Assembly (NCBI RefSeq): GCF_022489065.1
Contig: NZ_JAKVTW010000024.1
Coordinates: forward strand, 1 to 49,411
Length of the DNA stretch: 49,411 bases
DNA from: Vreelandella neptunia
GTDB lineage: Bacteria; Pseudomonadota; Gammaproteobacteria; Pseudomonadales; Halomonadaceae
Reading direction: 5' to 3'
How positions within the stretch are numbered: position 1 is the stretch's first letter; every line of letters starts with the position of its first letter. Shown in pieces: positions 7,968 through 16,951 of the stretch. The notes beneath the pieces are model-generated. The model searched no databases. It saw only the letters and a program-made list of their open reading frames with translations, and was not told the origin of the DNA. Both the position numbers and the translations under genes were made by a program.

Positions 7968-8899
7968 GCTATTTTATCCGTATTTTTATTGGTCTCGTTT
8001 GCAATGGCAACACGCCATGCCGCGCTTTCAAGCGGGCTGCTGCGCCATGCGGCCAGCAGCGATGCGGCATGCATCAGCTTGGCCTGATCAATTCCGGTTT
8101 CGATGTGCATTCCGGTGAGCAGCGCGTTCAGATCTTCGCTGGCGCAGTTGCCGGTCGCGCCGGGGGCATAGGGGCAACCGCCCAGCCCACCGATTGCGGC
8201 GTCAAAGCTGGAAATTCCGGCCTGAAGTCCGGCGACAGTATTGGCAAGAGCCATGCCGCGCGTATCGTGCAAATGCAGCTCGAAACAGATGTCGGGGTGG
8301 CGCGCGACAAGTGCTGCGGACAGATCATAAACCTGATCGGGCAGCGCGATACCGATGGTGTCACACATGCCGATCCGTGTTGCACCGGCTTGAGCAAAAC
8401 GGTCGACAATTCGGTATACTTTCTCGGGGGCAACTATACCTGCGAATGGACATCCGAACACGACCGACAGTGACACCCGCACCTGCAGACCGGCCTCAAT
8501 TGCCTCGGCGTGCAGATTCAACAACTCGCTCAGGCTTTCGTCGGAAGGACGGTTCAGGTTCGCCTGATTGTGTTCATCGGTCACGGACATTACCAGCGTC
8601 ACGCCGTTGGTACCCGCCGCAATGGCGCGTTCAAGGCCGCGCCGGTTGGGCACCAAGGCCCAAGAAGTGAAGTCCAGATGCGCCGTTGCGCGCACGACGT
8701 CTTCGGCATCGGCAAGATTGGGGATCCAGCGGGGATGGGTAAAAGACGTAACCTCGATTTCCCGCGCACCGGCGGCGACAAGCCGTTCGATCAACTGGAT
8801 CTTCTGGTCGGTCGGCAACATCTGCGGTTCGTTTTGCAAGCCATCGCGCGGGCCAACTTCGATGATACTGGCCGCCTTGGGAAAGGTCAGGCCGCTCAT
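7964..8899 (-). CDS. HMG-CoA lyase-like enzyme (DRE-TIM family)
   Basis: A 311-residue TIM-barrel lyase that cleaves 3-hydroxy-3-methylglutaryl-CoA or a similar 3-hydroxyacyl-CoA into acetyl-CoA and a ketoacid. The N-terminal signature IEVGPRDGLQNE carries Arg18/Asp19. Metal ligands His209 and His211 lie in ELHLHDT. The family signature GGLGGCPYAPGATGN contains the catalytic Cys242, followed by ASEDL. Length fits bacterial HMG-CoA lyases (about 300). It overlaps both neighbours by four bases (ATGA), so it belongs to a tightly coupled adh-lyase-aldh unit. Alternatives are citramalyl-CoA-type or other branched hydroxyacyl-CoA lyases of the same fold. Confidence 0.9.
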   Translation of the reverse strand: MSGLTFPKAASIIEVGPRDGLQNEPQMLPTDQKIQLIERLVAAGAREIEVTSFTHPRWIPNLADAEDVVRATAHLDFTSWALVPNRRGLERAIAAGTNGVTLVMSVTDEHNQANLNRPSDESLSELLNLHAEAIEAGLQVRVSLSVVFGCPFAGIVAPEKVYRIVDRFAQAGATRIGMCDTIGIALPDQVYDLSAALVARHPDICFELHLHDTRGMALANTVAGLQAGISSFDAAIGGLGGCPYAPGATGNCASEDLNALLTGMHIETGIDQAKLMHAASLLAAWRSSPLESAAWRVAIANETNKNTDKIA

Positions 8900-10059
8900 G
8901 GACGAAATGCCTTGTTCATGATGTCCATCAGCCCTTCGCGGGTCACGTCGCGGGGGTTTGGCAAAATCTGGCGCATGTTGGTCAGCCCGTCATCGACCAG
9001 CGCATCAATCGCGGATCGCGGGATTCCCAGATCGTCGAGCCAGCGCGGGATCCCCACATCGGCCGAAAGTTCCTCGACAGTGGTGATGGCCAGCAGCGCG
9101 GCCTCGCGGGGCGAAAGCCCGTCCACCGGTTGACCCATAGCCTTAGCGATATCTGCAAAGCGTGCCATGGCGGCAGGCATGTTCCAGCGCATCACATGGG
9201 GCAACAGAACCGCGTTTGCGATGCCATGGGGAATGTTGAACAGACCGCCCAGCGGCATCGCCAATCCATGCACCATGCCAGTGGCGGCACTGCCAAAGGC
9301 AAGACCACCAAACAGGCTGGCGGTCATCACCTCTTGTCGGGCGTGGATATTGGCGCCGTGATGCACGGCGGTCCGCAGATGCGACGATAGTTTTGTGATC
9401 GCCTGCAGTGCGAAATAATCGGTCAGGGGCTGCGCAAAACGCGACAGATATGCCTCGATTGCGTGGGTCAGGGCGTCCATCCCTGTGGCGGCGGTGATCG
9501 CGGCCGGAAGGCCAAGGGTCAGTTCGGGGTCGAGGATCGCGCAATCGGCCAGCAGGTGGCGTGAAACAATGCCCTTCTTTGTCTTTTCGGCCTTAAGGCT
9601 GAGCACGGCGACATTTGTCACCTCGCTGCCGGTACCGGCGGTGGTCGGGATCATGATCTTGGACACCGCCGGATTTTTCAGTTGGTCAATTCCAAGATAG
9701 TCACGCACGTCACCAGGGTTGTTCACGAAAGCAGCAGCACATTTTGCCACATCGATCACGCTGCCGCCGCCCAGCCCGATCACCAGATCGGCATGACAGG
9801 TGCGGGCCACTTCAGCGCAGCGTGCCACGGTTTCAAGGCTGGGGTCGGGCTCCACGTCGGTGAAAACCTCGACGTCAAATTCATCCAGCAGTGCCTGAAC
9901 CGGTCCCAACACCCCCGCGCGCTCCAGTCCGGTATCGCTGACCAGCAGGATCCGGGTTGCACCCAGCCTTTTTGCTTCTTCGGGCAGTGTGGAAATGGTG
10001 CCCGTGCCATGGACGATACGCGCGATCGCCCCGAATGCCTGTGGTGAAGCGAAACTCAT
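8896..10059 (-). CDS. Iron-containing alcohol dehydrogenase
   Basis: A 387-residue group III (Fe-type) alcohol dehydrogenase. The Rossmann part carries GLGGGSVIDVAK (about residues 95-106) and PTTAGTGSEVTN. The metal-binding C-terminal domain has ATGMDALTHAIEAY and GMVHGLAMPLGGLFNIPHG. The start at 10059 has a strong AAGGAG site. It oxidises or reduces a primary alcohol/aldehyde with NAD(P). It is the first gene of the adh-lyase-aldh overlap group, 52 bp after the CoA-transferase gene. In this setting oxidation of a substrate alcohol to the aldehyde used by the downstream dehydrogenase is likely. Confidence 0.92.
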   Translation of the reverse strand: MSFASPQAFGAIARIVHGTGTISTLPEEAKRLGATRILLVSDTGLERAGVLGPVQALLDEFDVEVFTDVEPDPSLETVARCAEVARTCHADLVIGLGGGSVIDVAKCAAAFVNNPGDVRDYLGIDQLKNPAVSKIMIPTTAGTGSEVTNVAVLSLKAEKTKKGIVSRHLLADCAILDPELTLGLPAAITAATGMDALTHAIEAYLSRFAQPLTDYFALQAITKLSSHLRTAVHHGANIHARQEVMTASLFGGLAFGSAATGMVHGLAMPLGGLFNIPHGIANAVLLPHVMRWNMPAAMARFADIAKAMGQPVDGLSPREAALLAITTVEELSADVGIPRWLDDLGIPRSAIDALVDDGLTNMRQILPNPRDVTREGLMDIMNKAFRP

Positions 10060-10111
10060 CCTGTTCTCCTTAGTTACGCGCCTTTACGGGTGCGATTGTC
10101 TGCGATGTGGT

Positions 10112-11332
10112 TCAGATCGTGCCCTTGGCCTGCAAGGTCTCGATCTCCTTTTGTCCGTATCCCAGACTTGTCAGGATCTCGGTGCTGTGCTGGCCCAGAC
10201 TGGGACCTTCCCAGCGGATCGCACCGGGGGTCCGGGACAAGCGGGGCACCACACCCTGCATGGTCAGATCGCCGAAATCGCGTGTCGGCACATCCACCAC
10301 CGCACCACGGGCGCGGAAATGCGGGTTTTTATGGATGTCTGCGGCGTTGCAGATCGGACCGGCGGGAATGCCAAGCTCCTCCATCAAAGCGAGCAGCTCC
10401 GTTTCGGTCAGGCCGACGGTCCATGCGGAGATGATCTCGTCGATCTCGGCTTGATGTTCGCCCCGTGCGCGGTGGCTTGAAAACCGGGGATCGTCACACA
10501 GGTCCGGACGGCCCATGGCCGTGGCCAAACGCTGAAAGATGGCATCGCCGTTGGCGGCAATCAGGATCCAGCCGTCATTGGCAACGGGATAGATGTTCGA
10601 GGGGGCAATGCGTGGTAGGCTGGTGCCGGTCCTCTCACGGATTACACCCGTCGCGCTGTATTCGGCCAGAACGCTCTCGCTGATGGCAAGGATAGCGTCG
10701 GTGATGCCGACATCTACAATTTGGCCTTTTCCGGTCTGGCGTCGTTCATGCAAAGCGGCCAGCAGGCCGATGCAGGTAAACATACCGGCCAGACTGTCGC
10801 CCACCGACAGACCGGCGCGAACCGGCGGACGGTCGGGAAACCCACCCAGATGGCGCAGTCCGGCCATCGCTTCGGCAATCGCTCCAAAGCCGGTGCGATT
10901 GGACCAAGGGCCGGTCTGTCCAAACCCCGAAACGCGGGCAATGATCAGGCCGGGGTTGGCCTCCTGTAAGATGGCCGGTGAAAGTCCCCAGCGTTCAAGC
11001 GTACCGGGGCGGAAATTTTCGACCATCATGTCAGCTTGGGACAGCAGTTCCTTGACCACTGCCTGACCTTCAGGTTGCCGCAGATCCAGCGTGAGAGACC
11101 GCTTGTTGCGCGCGATCACATGCCACCACAGGGTCTTGCCGTCCTTTTGGGCTGCACCCCATTGGCGCATGGCATCGCCCCTGCCCGGCGGCTCGATCTT
11201 GATCACATCGGCGCCCAAATCGGCCAATAGCTGACCGCAGAACGGTCCGGCAATGAAACTGCCCATCTCGATCACCCGCACCCCGGCGAGCGGCCCGGTG
11301 GCCTGCTGCGTTTCGGCGTTATGGCTGGTCAT
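10112..11332 (-). CDS. CaiB/BaiF-family (family III) CoA-transferase
   Basis: A 406-residue class III CoA-transferase. The N-terminus GVRVIEMGSFIAGPFCGQLLADLGADVIKIE is the classic family opening. RAGLSVGDSLAGMF contains the Asp expected to form the CoA-acyl anhydride intermediate, followed by GLLAALHERRQTGKGQ. It would move CoA from a donor (often succinyl-CoA) to a carboxylate. A GGAGG site precedes the start, which overlaps the end of the GntR gene by 14 bp. With the lyase downstream, the likely role is to activate a hydroxy-dicarboxylate for cleavage. Confidence 0.92.
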   Translation of the reverse strand: MTSHNAETQQATGPLAGVRVIEMGSFIAGPFCGQLLADLGADVIKIEPPGRGDAMRQWGAAQKDGKTLWWHVIARNKRSLTLDLRQPEGQAVVKELLSQADMMVENFRPGTLERWGLSPAILQEANPGLIIARVSGFGQTGPWSNRTGFGAIAEAMAGLRHLGGFPDRPPVRAGLSVGDSLAGMFTCIGLLAALHERRQTGKGQIVDVGITDAILAISESVLAEYSATGVIRERTGTSLPRIAPSNIYPVANDGWILIAANGDAIFQRLATAMGRPDLCDDPRFSSHRARGEHQAEIDEIISAWTVGLTETELLALMEELGIPAGPICNAADIHKNPHFRARGAVVDVPTRDFGDLTMQGVVPRLSRTPGAIRWEGPSLGQHSTEILTSLGYGQKEIETLQAKGTI

Positions 11333-11999
11333 AGTTACTTCCTCCGATCACCAGGCTGCCTGTGCGCATGACGGATTTGGCAAGCGTGTTCTGATGGCGT
11401 TGTTGTGTTTCAAGGGCATGGCGGGTCACAGCATCGCGGGCGGCTGCTGCATCGCCGGCGCGCAGGTGGCGCAGAATTTCGCGGTGCTCGATGATGGTGC
11501 GGGCGCGACCTGCCTCGTTGACCACCTCAAGCCAACGAATGCGGGCAAGCCGTTGCATGACGTCCTGCATCGCCTCGACATACAGTTCGTTCCCCGAAAG
11601 ACGCATCAGTTCGACATGGAATTCACATCCGCTATGGAGCCAGTCTTTGCGGCTTGCATCTGTGTCTGACGGCACCAGTTCGGCTTCGATCTGCTCCAGT
11701 TTCCGGGGCTGTGCCCGCTCACAGGCCAGCGTCACGCCTTCGCGTTCAATGCCGATACGGAACTCGCAGGCCTGCATGATATGGGTGAGGGAAAGCGGGG
11801 TCACGGACCAAACCCGATCAACCTTTTGCACCAGCCGGTTCGCCTCAAGCCGCAGCATTGCGGCCCGTATCGGCGTGCGCGATGGCCCGCGATAGCGTGC
11901 TTCGATCATCCGCTCGGACAGTCGCAAACCCGGACTAAGCACCAGATTCAGGATGTCCGCACGCAGACTTTCATAGAGTTTATCAAGTTGTGTCGTCAT
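11319..11999 (-). CDS. GntR-family regulator, FCD domain
   Basis: A 226-residue FadR-subfamily regulator. The N-terminal winged HTH contains LRLSERMIEARYRGPSRTPI and RAAMLRLEANRLVQK (about residues 20-60). The all-helical FCD effector domain follows (about 80-215), with the metal-type ligands usual in the family (ExxxH-like spacing in SGCEFHVELMRLSGNELY). It lies between the hydroxyacid dehydrogenase and CoA-transferase genes and overlaps the latter, so it is co-transcribed with the genes it probably controls. A typical role is repression relieved by the pathway acid. Confidence 0.9.
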   Translation of the reverse strand: MTTQLDKLYESLRADILNLVLSPGLRLSERMIEARYRGPSRTPIRAAMLRLEANRLVQKVDRVWSVTPLSLTHIMQACEFRIGIEREGVTLACERAQPRKLEQIEAELVPSDTDASRKDWLHSGCEFHVELMRLSGNELYVEAMQDVMQRLARIRWLEVVNEAGRARTIIEHREILRHLRAGDAAAARDAVTRHALETQQRHQNTLAKSVMRTGSLVIGGSNYDQP

Positions 12000-12047
12000 G
12001 GGAGTAACCGGTATTCCGCTTGGGATGCCACTTTAGACAGCATAAAC

Positions 12048-12926
12048 TCAAAACCCGTTGAGACGGCGATAGGCGCGGATGACCTGACTGTCATCCTCTT
12101 GGCCGTTGCCTGCGCCGCTTTCGGCAGCGAAAAGTTGCATGGCAACGGAGGCAAGGGGCAGACCCATATGCGCGTCACGACCGGCCTCGAGTGCGATGGT
12201 CATATCCTTGACGAAGATATCAACGGTCGAGGTGACTTCGGGATCCTCGGACAACATCCTCGGGCCGCGATCATTCAACATCCAGCTGTTGGCAGCAGAG
12301 CCGCGCAGGATTTCAAGAAGAACCCCGGTATCAAGTCCCGCCCGTTCCCCAAGGGCCATCGCCTCGGCGGCAGCGACAATATGCACCCCGCACAGAAGTT
12401 GGTTGATGGCCTTGACGTTGGCCCCCTGCCCTGCGCGCGTCCCGACATGAAAGACCCGCGAGCCGAGCGTTGACAGGATGGGCTGTACCTTTTCAAGCGC
12501 CCCCTCGTCAGCACCGACCATGATCGTCAGGCTGGCCGCACGTGCCCCGACGACACCACCCGACACGGGGCAGTCAACAAAGACACGCCCCGACGACTGC
12601 ACCTCAGCGGCAAGCTTCTCTACCGAAGCAGGTGGGCAGGTCGCCATCAGGCAAACCGCTGCGCCTTTTGGCAGGGCATCGAGGGCGCCCAGATCGAACA
12701 AAACCGATCTGGCTTGATCGATATTGACCACCATCAGGATAAGCGCTTCGGCGTCTTTTGCCGCCTCTTGGGCTGTATCGGCGGCAATGCCACCCTGCTC
12801 GGCCAAAGCCGCCCGCGCAGTTTCGCGAAGGTCGAAGCCTGCAACGCTATACCCAGCGTCGATCAGGTTTTTGGCCATCGCGCTGCCCATGGCACCCAGA
12901 CCCACAAATCCAATTCTTTTGACCAT
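12048..12926 (-). CDS. NAD(P)-dependent beta-hydroxyacid dehydrogenase
   Basis: A 292-residue enzyme of the 3-hydroxyisobutyrate / tartronate-semialdehyde reductase family. The Rossmann motif GFVGLGAMGSAMAKNL is at the N-terminus. The substrate signature is near DCPVSGGVVGARAASLTIMV, and the catalytic Lys lies in GQGANVKAINQLL. Start at 12926 is set by GAGGAGG just upstream; the frame is open earlier. It lies 10 bp beyond dctM. It could interconvert a 3-hydroxyacid and its semialdehyde; the exact substrate is not determined by sequence. Confidence 0.9.
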   Translation of the reverse strand: MVKRIGFVGLGAMGSAMAKNLIDAGYSVAGFDLRETARAALAEQGGIAADTAQEAAKDAEALILMVVNIDQARSVLFDLGALDALPKGAAVCLMATCPPASVEKLAAEVQSSGRVFVDCPVSGGVVGARAASLTIMVGADEGALEKVQPILSTLGSRVFHVGTRAGQGANVKAINQLLCGVHIVAAAEAMALGERAGLDTGVLLEILRGSAANSWMLNDRGPRMLSEDPEVTSTVDIFVKDMTIALEAGRDAHMGLPLASVAMQLFAAESGAGNGQEDDSQVIRAYRRLNGF

Positions 12927-12936
12927 TTTGGCCTCC

Positions 12937-14196
12937 TCAGTAAATTGTGAGCGCGGGAACATACATCATCAGCAAAAGAACCGTGAAACTGACCAAATAG
13001 AACGGCCACAGCTCTTTGATGACAGAACCTATCGACACCTTGGCGATCGCCGCACCGATGAATAGCGTGGTGCCGACAGGGGGTGTGAACAGGCCAATCG
13101 ACAGGTTGATGCAGACAACCAGACCCAGTTGCACCAGATCGATTCCAATCGTGGTGCCGATGGCAACAAAGATCGGCCCCAGCAGGAGAACAGCCGCGGG
13201 CAGGTCAAGAAACATCCCGACCGTCAGCATGATCATCGTCATCATCATCATGATCAGCCAAGGCGCGCCCAGAACCTCGGTCGCCCAAGTGGCGATAAGT
13301 GTCGGAATACGCTCGGTCACCAGAACATGGCCCACAAGGCTTGAGGCGGTGATCACCAGCATCACGATACCTGTTGTGATGACGGTATTGATCAGCGCGG
13401 CGTAGATCGACGCAAATGTGAGGTCACGGTAGATCGTCGCGCTGACCACCAAGGCATAGGCCACAGCAATCACGCTGACCTCGGTCGGCGTTGCAATGCC
13501 GGCCCTGAGCAGCACGATGATAAAGATCGGCATCAACAGCGCGGGCATCGCATGCAACAGCACATAGCCCAGCTTTTGCCGCACAGCCGGTTCGCTGAGG
13601 CGGGGGAAATTACGCAACCGGCCGCTGAAATAGCAGGCCAGCATCATCCCTCCGGCCAGCATCAGCCCCGGCAGAATGGCTGCGGTGAACAGCGCCGCAA
13701 TCGAAACGTTCGACACCGTCGAGAACAGGATCAGCGGAATGGACGGCGGAAGCAGCCCCGCGATCACCGAGGATGACGCCGTAACAGCCGCAGCAAAGGC
13801 GGGCGGATAGCCTTCGCGCTTTTGCCAGGGGATAAGCATTGCGCCCAGTGCAGAGGCCTCGGCCACAGCAGATCCGGAAACGCCGCCGAAAATGGTCGAG
13901 CCGACAACCGACACCTGCCCCATTCCGCCATGGAAACGCCCCACCATCCGCGCAGCGAATTGCACAAGATGCTCACCCAGCTTGCCCGACATCATCAAAG
14001 ATCCGGAGAGGATGAAAAAAGGAATCGCCAGCAGAGGAAAGCTTTGCGAAGGCTGGAACAGTTTTACGACCACCAGAACCAGCGGAATTGTGCCCTGCCA
14101 TAGAATGGCCGATCCGGCACTGATGACCAAGGCATAGCCCACGGGCATCGACAGCGCGAGAAGCGCGAAAAATGCGATCAGCATTACAAGTGTCAT
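12937..14196 (-). CDS. dctM: TRAP transporter large permease subunit DctM
   Basis: A 419-residue protein with about 12 hydrophobic segments, the sodium-driven transport subunit of a tripartite TRAP importer. Family landmarks include a start in a membrane helix (LIAFFALLALSMPVGYALV), GGVSGSAVAEASALGAMLIP and the C-terminal TPPVGTTLFIGAAIA. It overlaps dctQ by ATGA and precedes the hydroxyacid dehydrogenase gene. The large subunit has the usual length for a separate DctM. Confidence 0.94.
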   Translation of the reverse strand: MTLVMLIAFFALLALSMPVGYALVISAGSAILWQGTIPLVLVVVKLFQPSQSFPLLAIPFFILSGSLMMSGKLGEHLVQFAARMVGRFHGGMGQVSVVGSTIFGGVSGSAVAEASALGAMLIPWQKREGYPPAFAAAVTASSSVIAGLLPPSIPLILFSTVSNVSIAALFTAAILPGLMLAGGMMLACYFSGRLRNFPRLSEPAVRQKLGYVLLHAMPALLMPIFIIVLLRAGIATPTEVSVIAVAYALVVSATIYRDLTFASIYAALINTVITTGIVMLVITASSLVGHVLVTERIPTLIATWATEVLGAPWLIMMMMTMIMLTVGMFLDLPAAVLLLGPIFVAIGTTIGIDLVQLGLVVCINLSIGLFTPPVGTTLFIGAAIAKVSIGSVIKELWPFYLVSFTVLLLMMYVPALTIY

Positions 14197-14762
14197 AGCT
14201 GATGCTCCACAGATGTTTTGCTAAGGGGAAAGCGTGGGTCATCGGCATAGAAAACGCGCACCAGATTCACGAGCGCAGAGAGGGCAATGCCGAAACAACC
14301 GAAAGTGACAGCCGCGTAAGCCCAAAATTGCGGGATGCCCGTCAGCGGGAAAACCTGATGTCCGGTAACAGCGATAACTTTGAGCGATATCCAGGCCAGT
14401 GCGATAAAGACACCGCACACCATAACCTGAAGCGCCATGCCCAGAATGCGCGCGTTGGCGACGGACAGATAATCGATCAGGGCTGTCGCGGCAATATGTG
14501 CGCCGCGATGGGCGCCGATGACGATTCCGCCCATGATAAGCCACGGGAAAAGAAGATTAGGCACCTCAGTCGGCCACCCAAGCCCGCGTGTTGTCATGTA
14601 GCGCACGATCACATCGGCCATGAGCGCGAGGAACATGAATACCAGCGATGACAATGCAATCACGACGGCGATGGTATCCAGCGTCCAGCCGACGGCATTG
14701 GCAAGGCGCAAGGCGGGAAATCCCGCCTTGCTTTTGTCCTGGGTGGAACTGGACATTGTCAC
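14193..14762 (-). CDS. dctQ: TRAP transporter small permease subunit DctQ
   Basis: A 189-residue four-helix membrane protein of the DctQ family, pairing with DctM in the inner membrane. GLGWPTEVPNLLFPWLIMGG and AHRGAHIAATALIDYL are typical family stretches. The start could be GTG 14762, whose GTGA overlaps the dctP stop, or ATG 14756. It sits between dctP and dctM with four-base overlaps at both ends, so the three subunits are coupled. Confidence 0.92.
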   Translation of the reverse strand: MTMSSSTQDKSKAGFPALRLANAVGWTLDTIAVVIALSSLVFMFLALMADVIVRYMTTRGLGWPTEVPNLLFPWLIMGGIVIGAHRGAHIAATALIDYLSVANARILGMALQVMVCGVFIALAWISLKVIAVTGHQVFPLTGIPQFWAYAAVTFGCFGIALSALVNLVRVFYADDPRFPLSKTSVEHQL

Positions 14763-15745
14763 TTGCCCTGTGCCGCTGCCGCTGCTGCGGATGCAGCTAC
14801 GATATCGTCAACAAGCCCGGGGAACTTTTCGCTCCACTGATCATAGACGGTCTTGGTCGCAGCTTGGAAGGTCGCGGAATCGACTTCGTTAAAGATGATC
14901 CCGGCTTCTTCCAGTGTTGCGCGCAGTGCCTTTTCGTCGTTCAGCGAACGTTCGCGGTTATACTGACCAGACTCGGTGGCGGCAGCGCGGATGATCTCCT
15001 GATCTTCGGGGCTGAACGTGTCCCAAATAATCTTGGAGGCCAAAAGGACCGTCGACTCATACTTGTGGCCCGTCAGCGAAATGTACTTTTGCACTTCGTA
15101 CAGTTTTGACGAGTAGATATTGATCAGAGGGTTTTCCTGCCCGTCGACAACGCCCTGCTGCAGCGCGATGTAAAGCTCGGAAAATGCAAGCGGCAGAGGG
15201 TTGGCGCCCAGTGCATTAAAGATATCGATAGTGATCGGATCCGGAGGCGTGCGGATCTTCAGACCGGCCAGATCTGCGGGCGTTTTGATTGGGCGAACGT
15301 TGTTCGAAGTCTGGCGAATACCATTGTCCCAGAAGGCCAGAATCACAAGACCCTGTGCTTCGGCAGCTTCGGCCAGACGGTCGCCGATAGGACCGTCCAT
15401 CACTTCCCAAGCCTGAGGAAGATTGCCGAACAGGAACGGCAGACCCAACACTGCAAGCTCAGGAACCACAGCCGAGCTGGTACCTTGGGAATTGGCGCTG
15501 AAGGCCATCGTGCCGAGACGCATGTTGGTCAATGCTTCGGCATCTTCACCGAACTGGGCCGAGCCACCGACGTCGATCATTACGCGCCCTTCGGTGCGTT
15601 CCTTGACCAGATCGGCAAACATGATCGAAGCATCAGACTTGGGATTGCCGGGTGCAGCATTGTGCGAAAGTTGGAATTGCTGAGCGGTGGCGGGCATAGC
15701 TGCCAGACCCAGACATACTGCTACGGCGATATGTGCAAGCTTCAT
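14759..15745 (-). CDS. dctP: TRAP transporter solute-binding protein DctP
   Basis: A 328-residue periplasmic receptor. The signal peptide is MKLAHIAVAVCLGLAAMPATAQQ. The ligand-pinning Arg region LAGLKIRTPPDPITI is followed by LPLAFSELYIALQQGVVDGQ, the classic DctP signature. Start at 15745 has GGGAGGAAACA before the ATG. The receptor belongs to the broad organic-acid DctP group; its position at the head of the dctPQM operon with an HMG-CoA-lyase-like pathway makes a hydroxyacid such as mevalonate a candidate ligand. This is inference. Confidence 0.94.
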   Translation of the reverse strand: MKLAHIAVAVCLGLAAMPATAQQFQLSHNAAPGNPKSDASIMFADLVKERTEGRVMIDVGGSAQFGEDAEALTNMRLGTMAFSANSQGTSSAVVPELAVLGLPFLFGNLPQAWEVMDGPIGDRLAEAAEAQGLVILAFWDNGIRQTSNNVRPIKTPADLAGLKIRTPPDPITIDIFNALGANPLPLAFSELYIALQQGVVDGQENPLINIYSSKLYEVQKYISLTGHKYESTVLLASKIIWDTFSPEDQEIIRAAATESGQYNRERSLNDEKALRATLEEAGIIFNEVDSATFQAATKTVYDQWSEKFPGLVDDIVAASAAAAAAQGK

Positions 15746-16165
15746 TGTTTCCTCCCAGAAACTGCGACTTTAAGTGGGCCGCATTCGATTGACGGTCATC
15801 GGATCAGTGGCTTGCCTCCTGGCATACCAATCTGACCCTCCCGACCGGTTTGTTTTGCTGAATATCCGCAACCTCTTTTGTAGATAATCAAGTGTATTCA
15901 GCTGCTAATCACGGTTCTTTCGATGCTCAGGCCGCGATTGACTAGATTGATCTCTGAACTCAGGCCATAAGTCACTCAATAATATCTAATACCTTGGTAA
16001 GTTTTACTTAACAACTTTACCAGCCATCGCTCTTTCCCGGCCATCGGTCACGAAACTATTGCCCGAAATGGCGCTACCGCGCACAAGCATCACAGCGCAC
16101 GCCGCCCCGGAGATCAGACCGGAAACGGCTTTCGAAAACCCCATCAGCCTCCATGAAGAGGTCGA
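15746..16165. promoter_or_regulatory. Promoter region of dctPQM operon (420 bp gap)
   Basis: No gene is seen. This is the long leader between the SDR gene and dctP. It is AT-richer than its surroundings and holds the 21-bp dyad at 15994-16014. The length and the dyad suggest that dctP starts its own transcription unit rather than being read through from the transketolase genes. Exact -35/-10 boxes were not assigned. Confidence 0.55.
15994..16014. promoter_or_regulatory. Candidate operator, copy 1 (dctP promoter)
   Basis: A 9-bp half-site TTGGTAAGT and its mirror ACTTAACAA (eight of nine positions symmetrical) flank three T residues. A related 21-bp sequence lies in the divergent promoter at 18923-18943, with the right half identical. 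The dyad form suits a dimeric GntR/FCD or LysR-type regulator, and both regulator genes are in this island. Confidence 0.55.
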
Positions 16166-16921
16166 TCAGTGAATAAGCGAGCCGCCGTTCACATCAAGCT
16201 CGGTTCCCGTGCAATAACCTGACAGGCCAGAGGCCAGAAACAGCGCGCAGCCCGCAACATCCTTTGCTTCACCTGCGCGGCCCATTGGAATGCCGTCCAG
16301 AACCTGCTTGAGCATGTCATCGGTCAGTTTTCCGGCGGTGATGTCAGTGGCGATAAAGCCGGGGCAGATCGCATTGGCGCGCACATTGTCGGGGGCAAGT
16401 TCGCGCGCCATTGCTTTGGTCAGGCCCAACACACCGGCTTTGGCTGCTGAATAATGCGGTCCGCCGAAAATTCCGCCGCCGCGTTGTGCCGAAACCGAAG
16501 ACATGTTCACGATGCTGCCGGATTTCTGCGCCCGCATGGCGGGAATCACGGCCTGCGACATATAAAGCGTTCCACGCAGGCTGACATCCGTCACAGCGTC
16601 GTAATGGCCGGCTTCGATGTCGAGGATTTTCAGAGGCTGGGTAATGCCTGCGTTGTTGACCAACACATCTATCTTGCCAAAGGCGTCCAATGTGGCCTGC
16701 GCCACGCGGATACAATCGTCTTTGTTGGTGACATTGCCGTTGATGCCAAAATGGCCTGTGCCCGGCAGATCAGCGGCGCTGGCCTCGGCGTCGGCTTTGT
16801 TCAGATCCATGATCACCACTGTGGCACCGTGTTCCGCAAACATTTGTGCCGTTGCCTTGCCCAACCCACGCGGGCTTGCCGCGCCGGTGATGATGGCAAT
16901 CTGCCCTTCCAATAGCTTCAT
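16166..16921 (-). CDS. SDR-family NAD(P)-dependent dehydrogenase
   Basis: A 251-residue classical short-chain dehydrogenase/reductase. The cofactor loop is TGAASPRGLGKATA, followed by NNAG (residues about 89-92), catalytic Ser in NMSSVSAQ and YSAAK (Tyr/Lys). The C-terminus GTELDVNGG is typical. Start at 16921 has AGGGAGA upstream. It lies 30 bp behind the transketolase C subunit, in the same direction, so it probably acts on a polyol or ketose handled by that transketolase. Confidence 0.92.
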   Translation of the reverse strand: MKLLEGQIAIITGAASPRGLGKATAQMFAEHGATVVIMDLNKADAEASAADLPGTGHFGINGNVTNKDDCIRVAQATLDAFGKIDVLVNNAGITQPLKILDIEAGHYDAVTDVSLRGTLYMSQAVIPAMRAQKSGSIVNMSSVSAQRGGGIFGGPHYSAAKAGVLGLTKAMARELAPDNVRANAICPGFIATDITAGKLTDDMLKQVLDGIPMGRAGEAKDVAGCALFLASGLSGYCTGTELDVNGGSLIH

Positions 16922-16951
16922 CGTGTCAATCTCCCTGTTACGTATGGCTGC

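Noticed and set aside
14268..14290. GAGAGGGCAATGCC resembling the end of one mini-element joined to the start of another
   Set aside because: It lies in intact dctQ coding sequence (SALVNLVR region), no stem accompanies it, and the reading frame is undisturbed.
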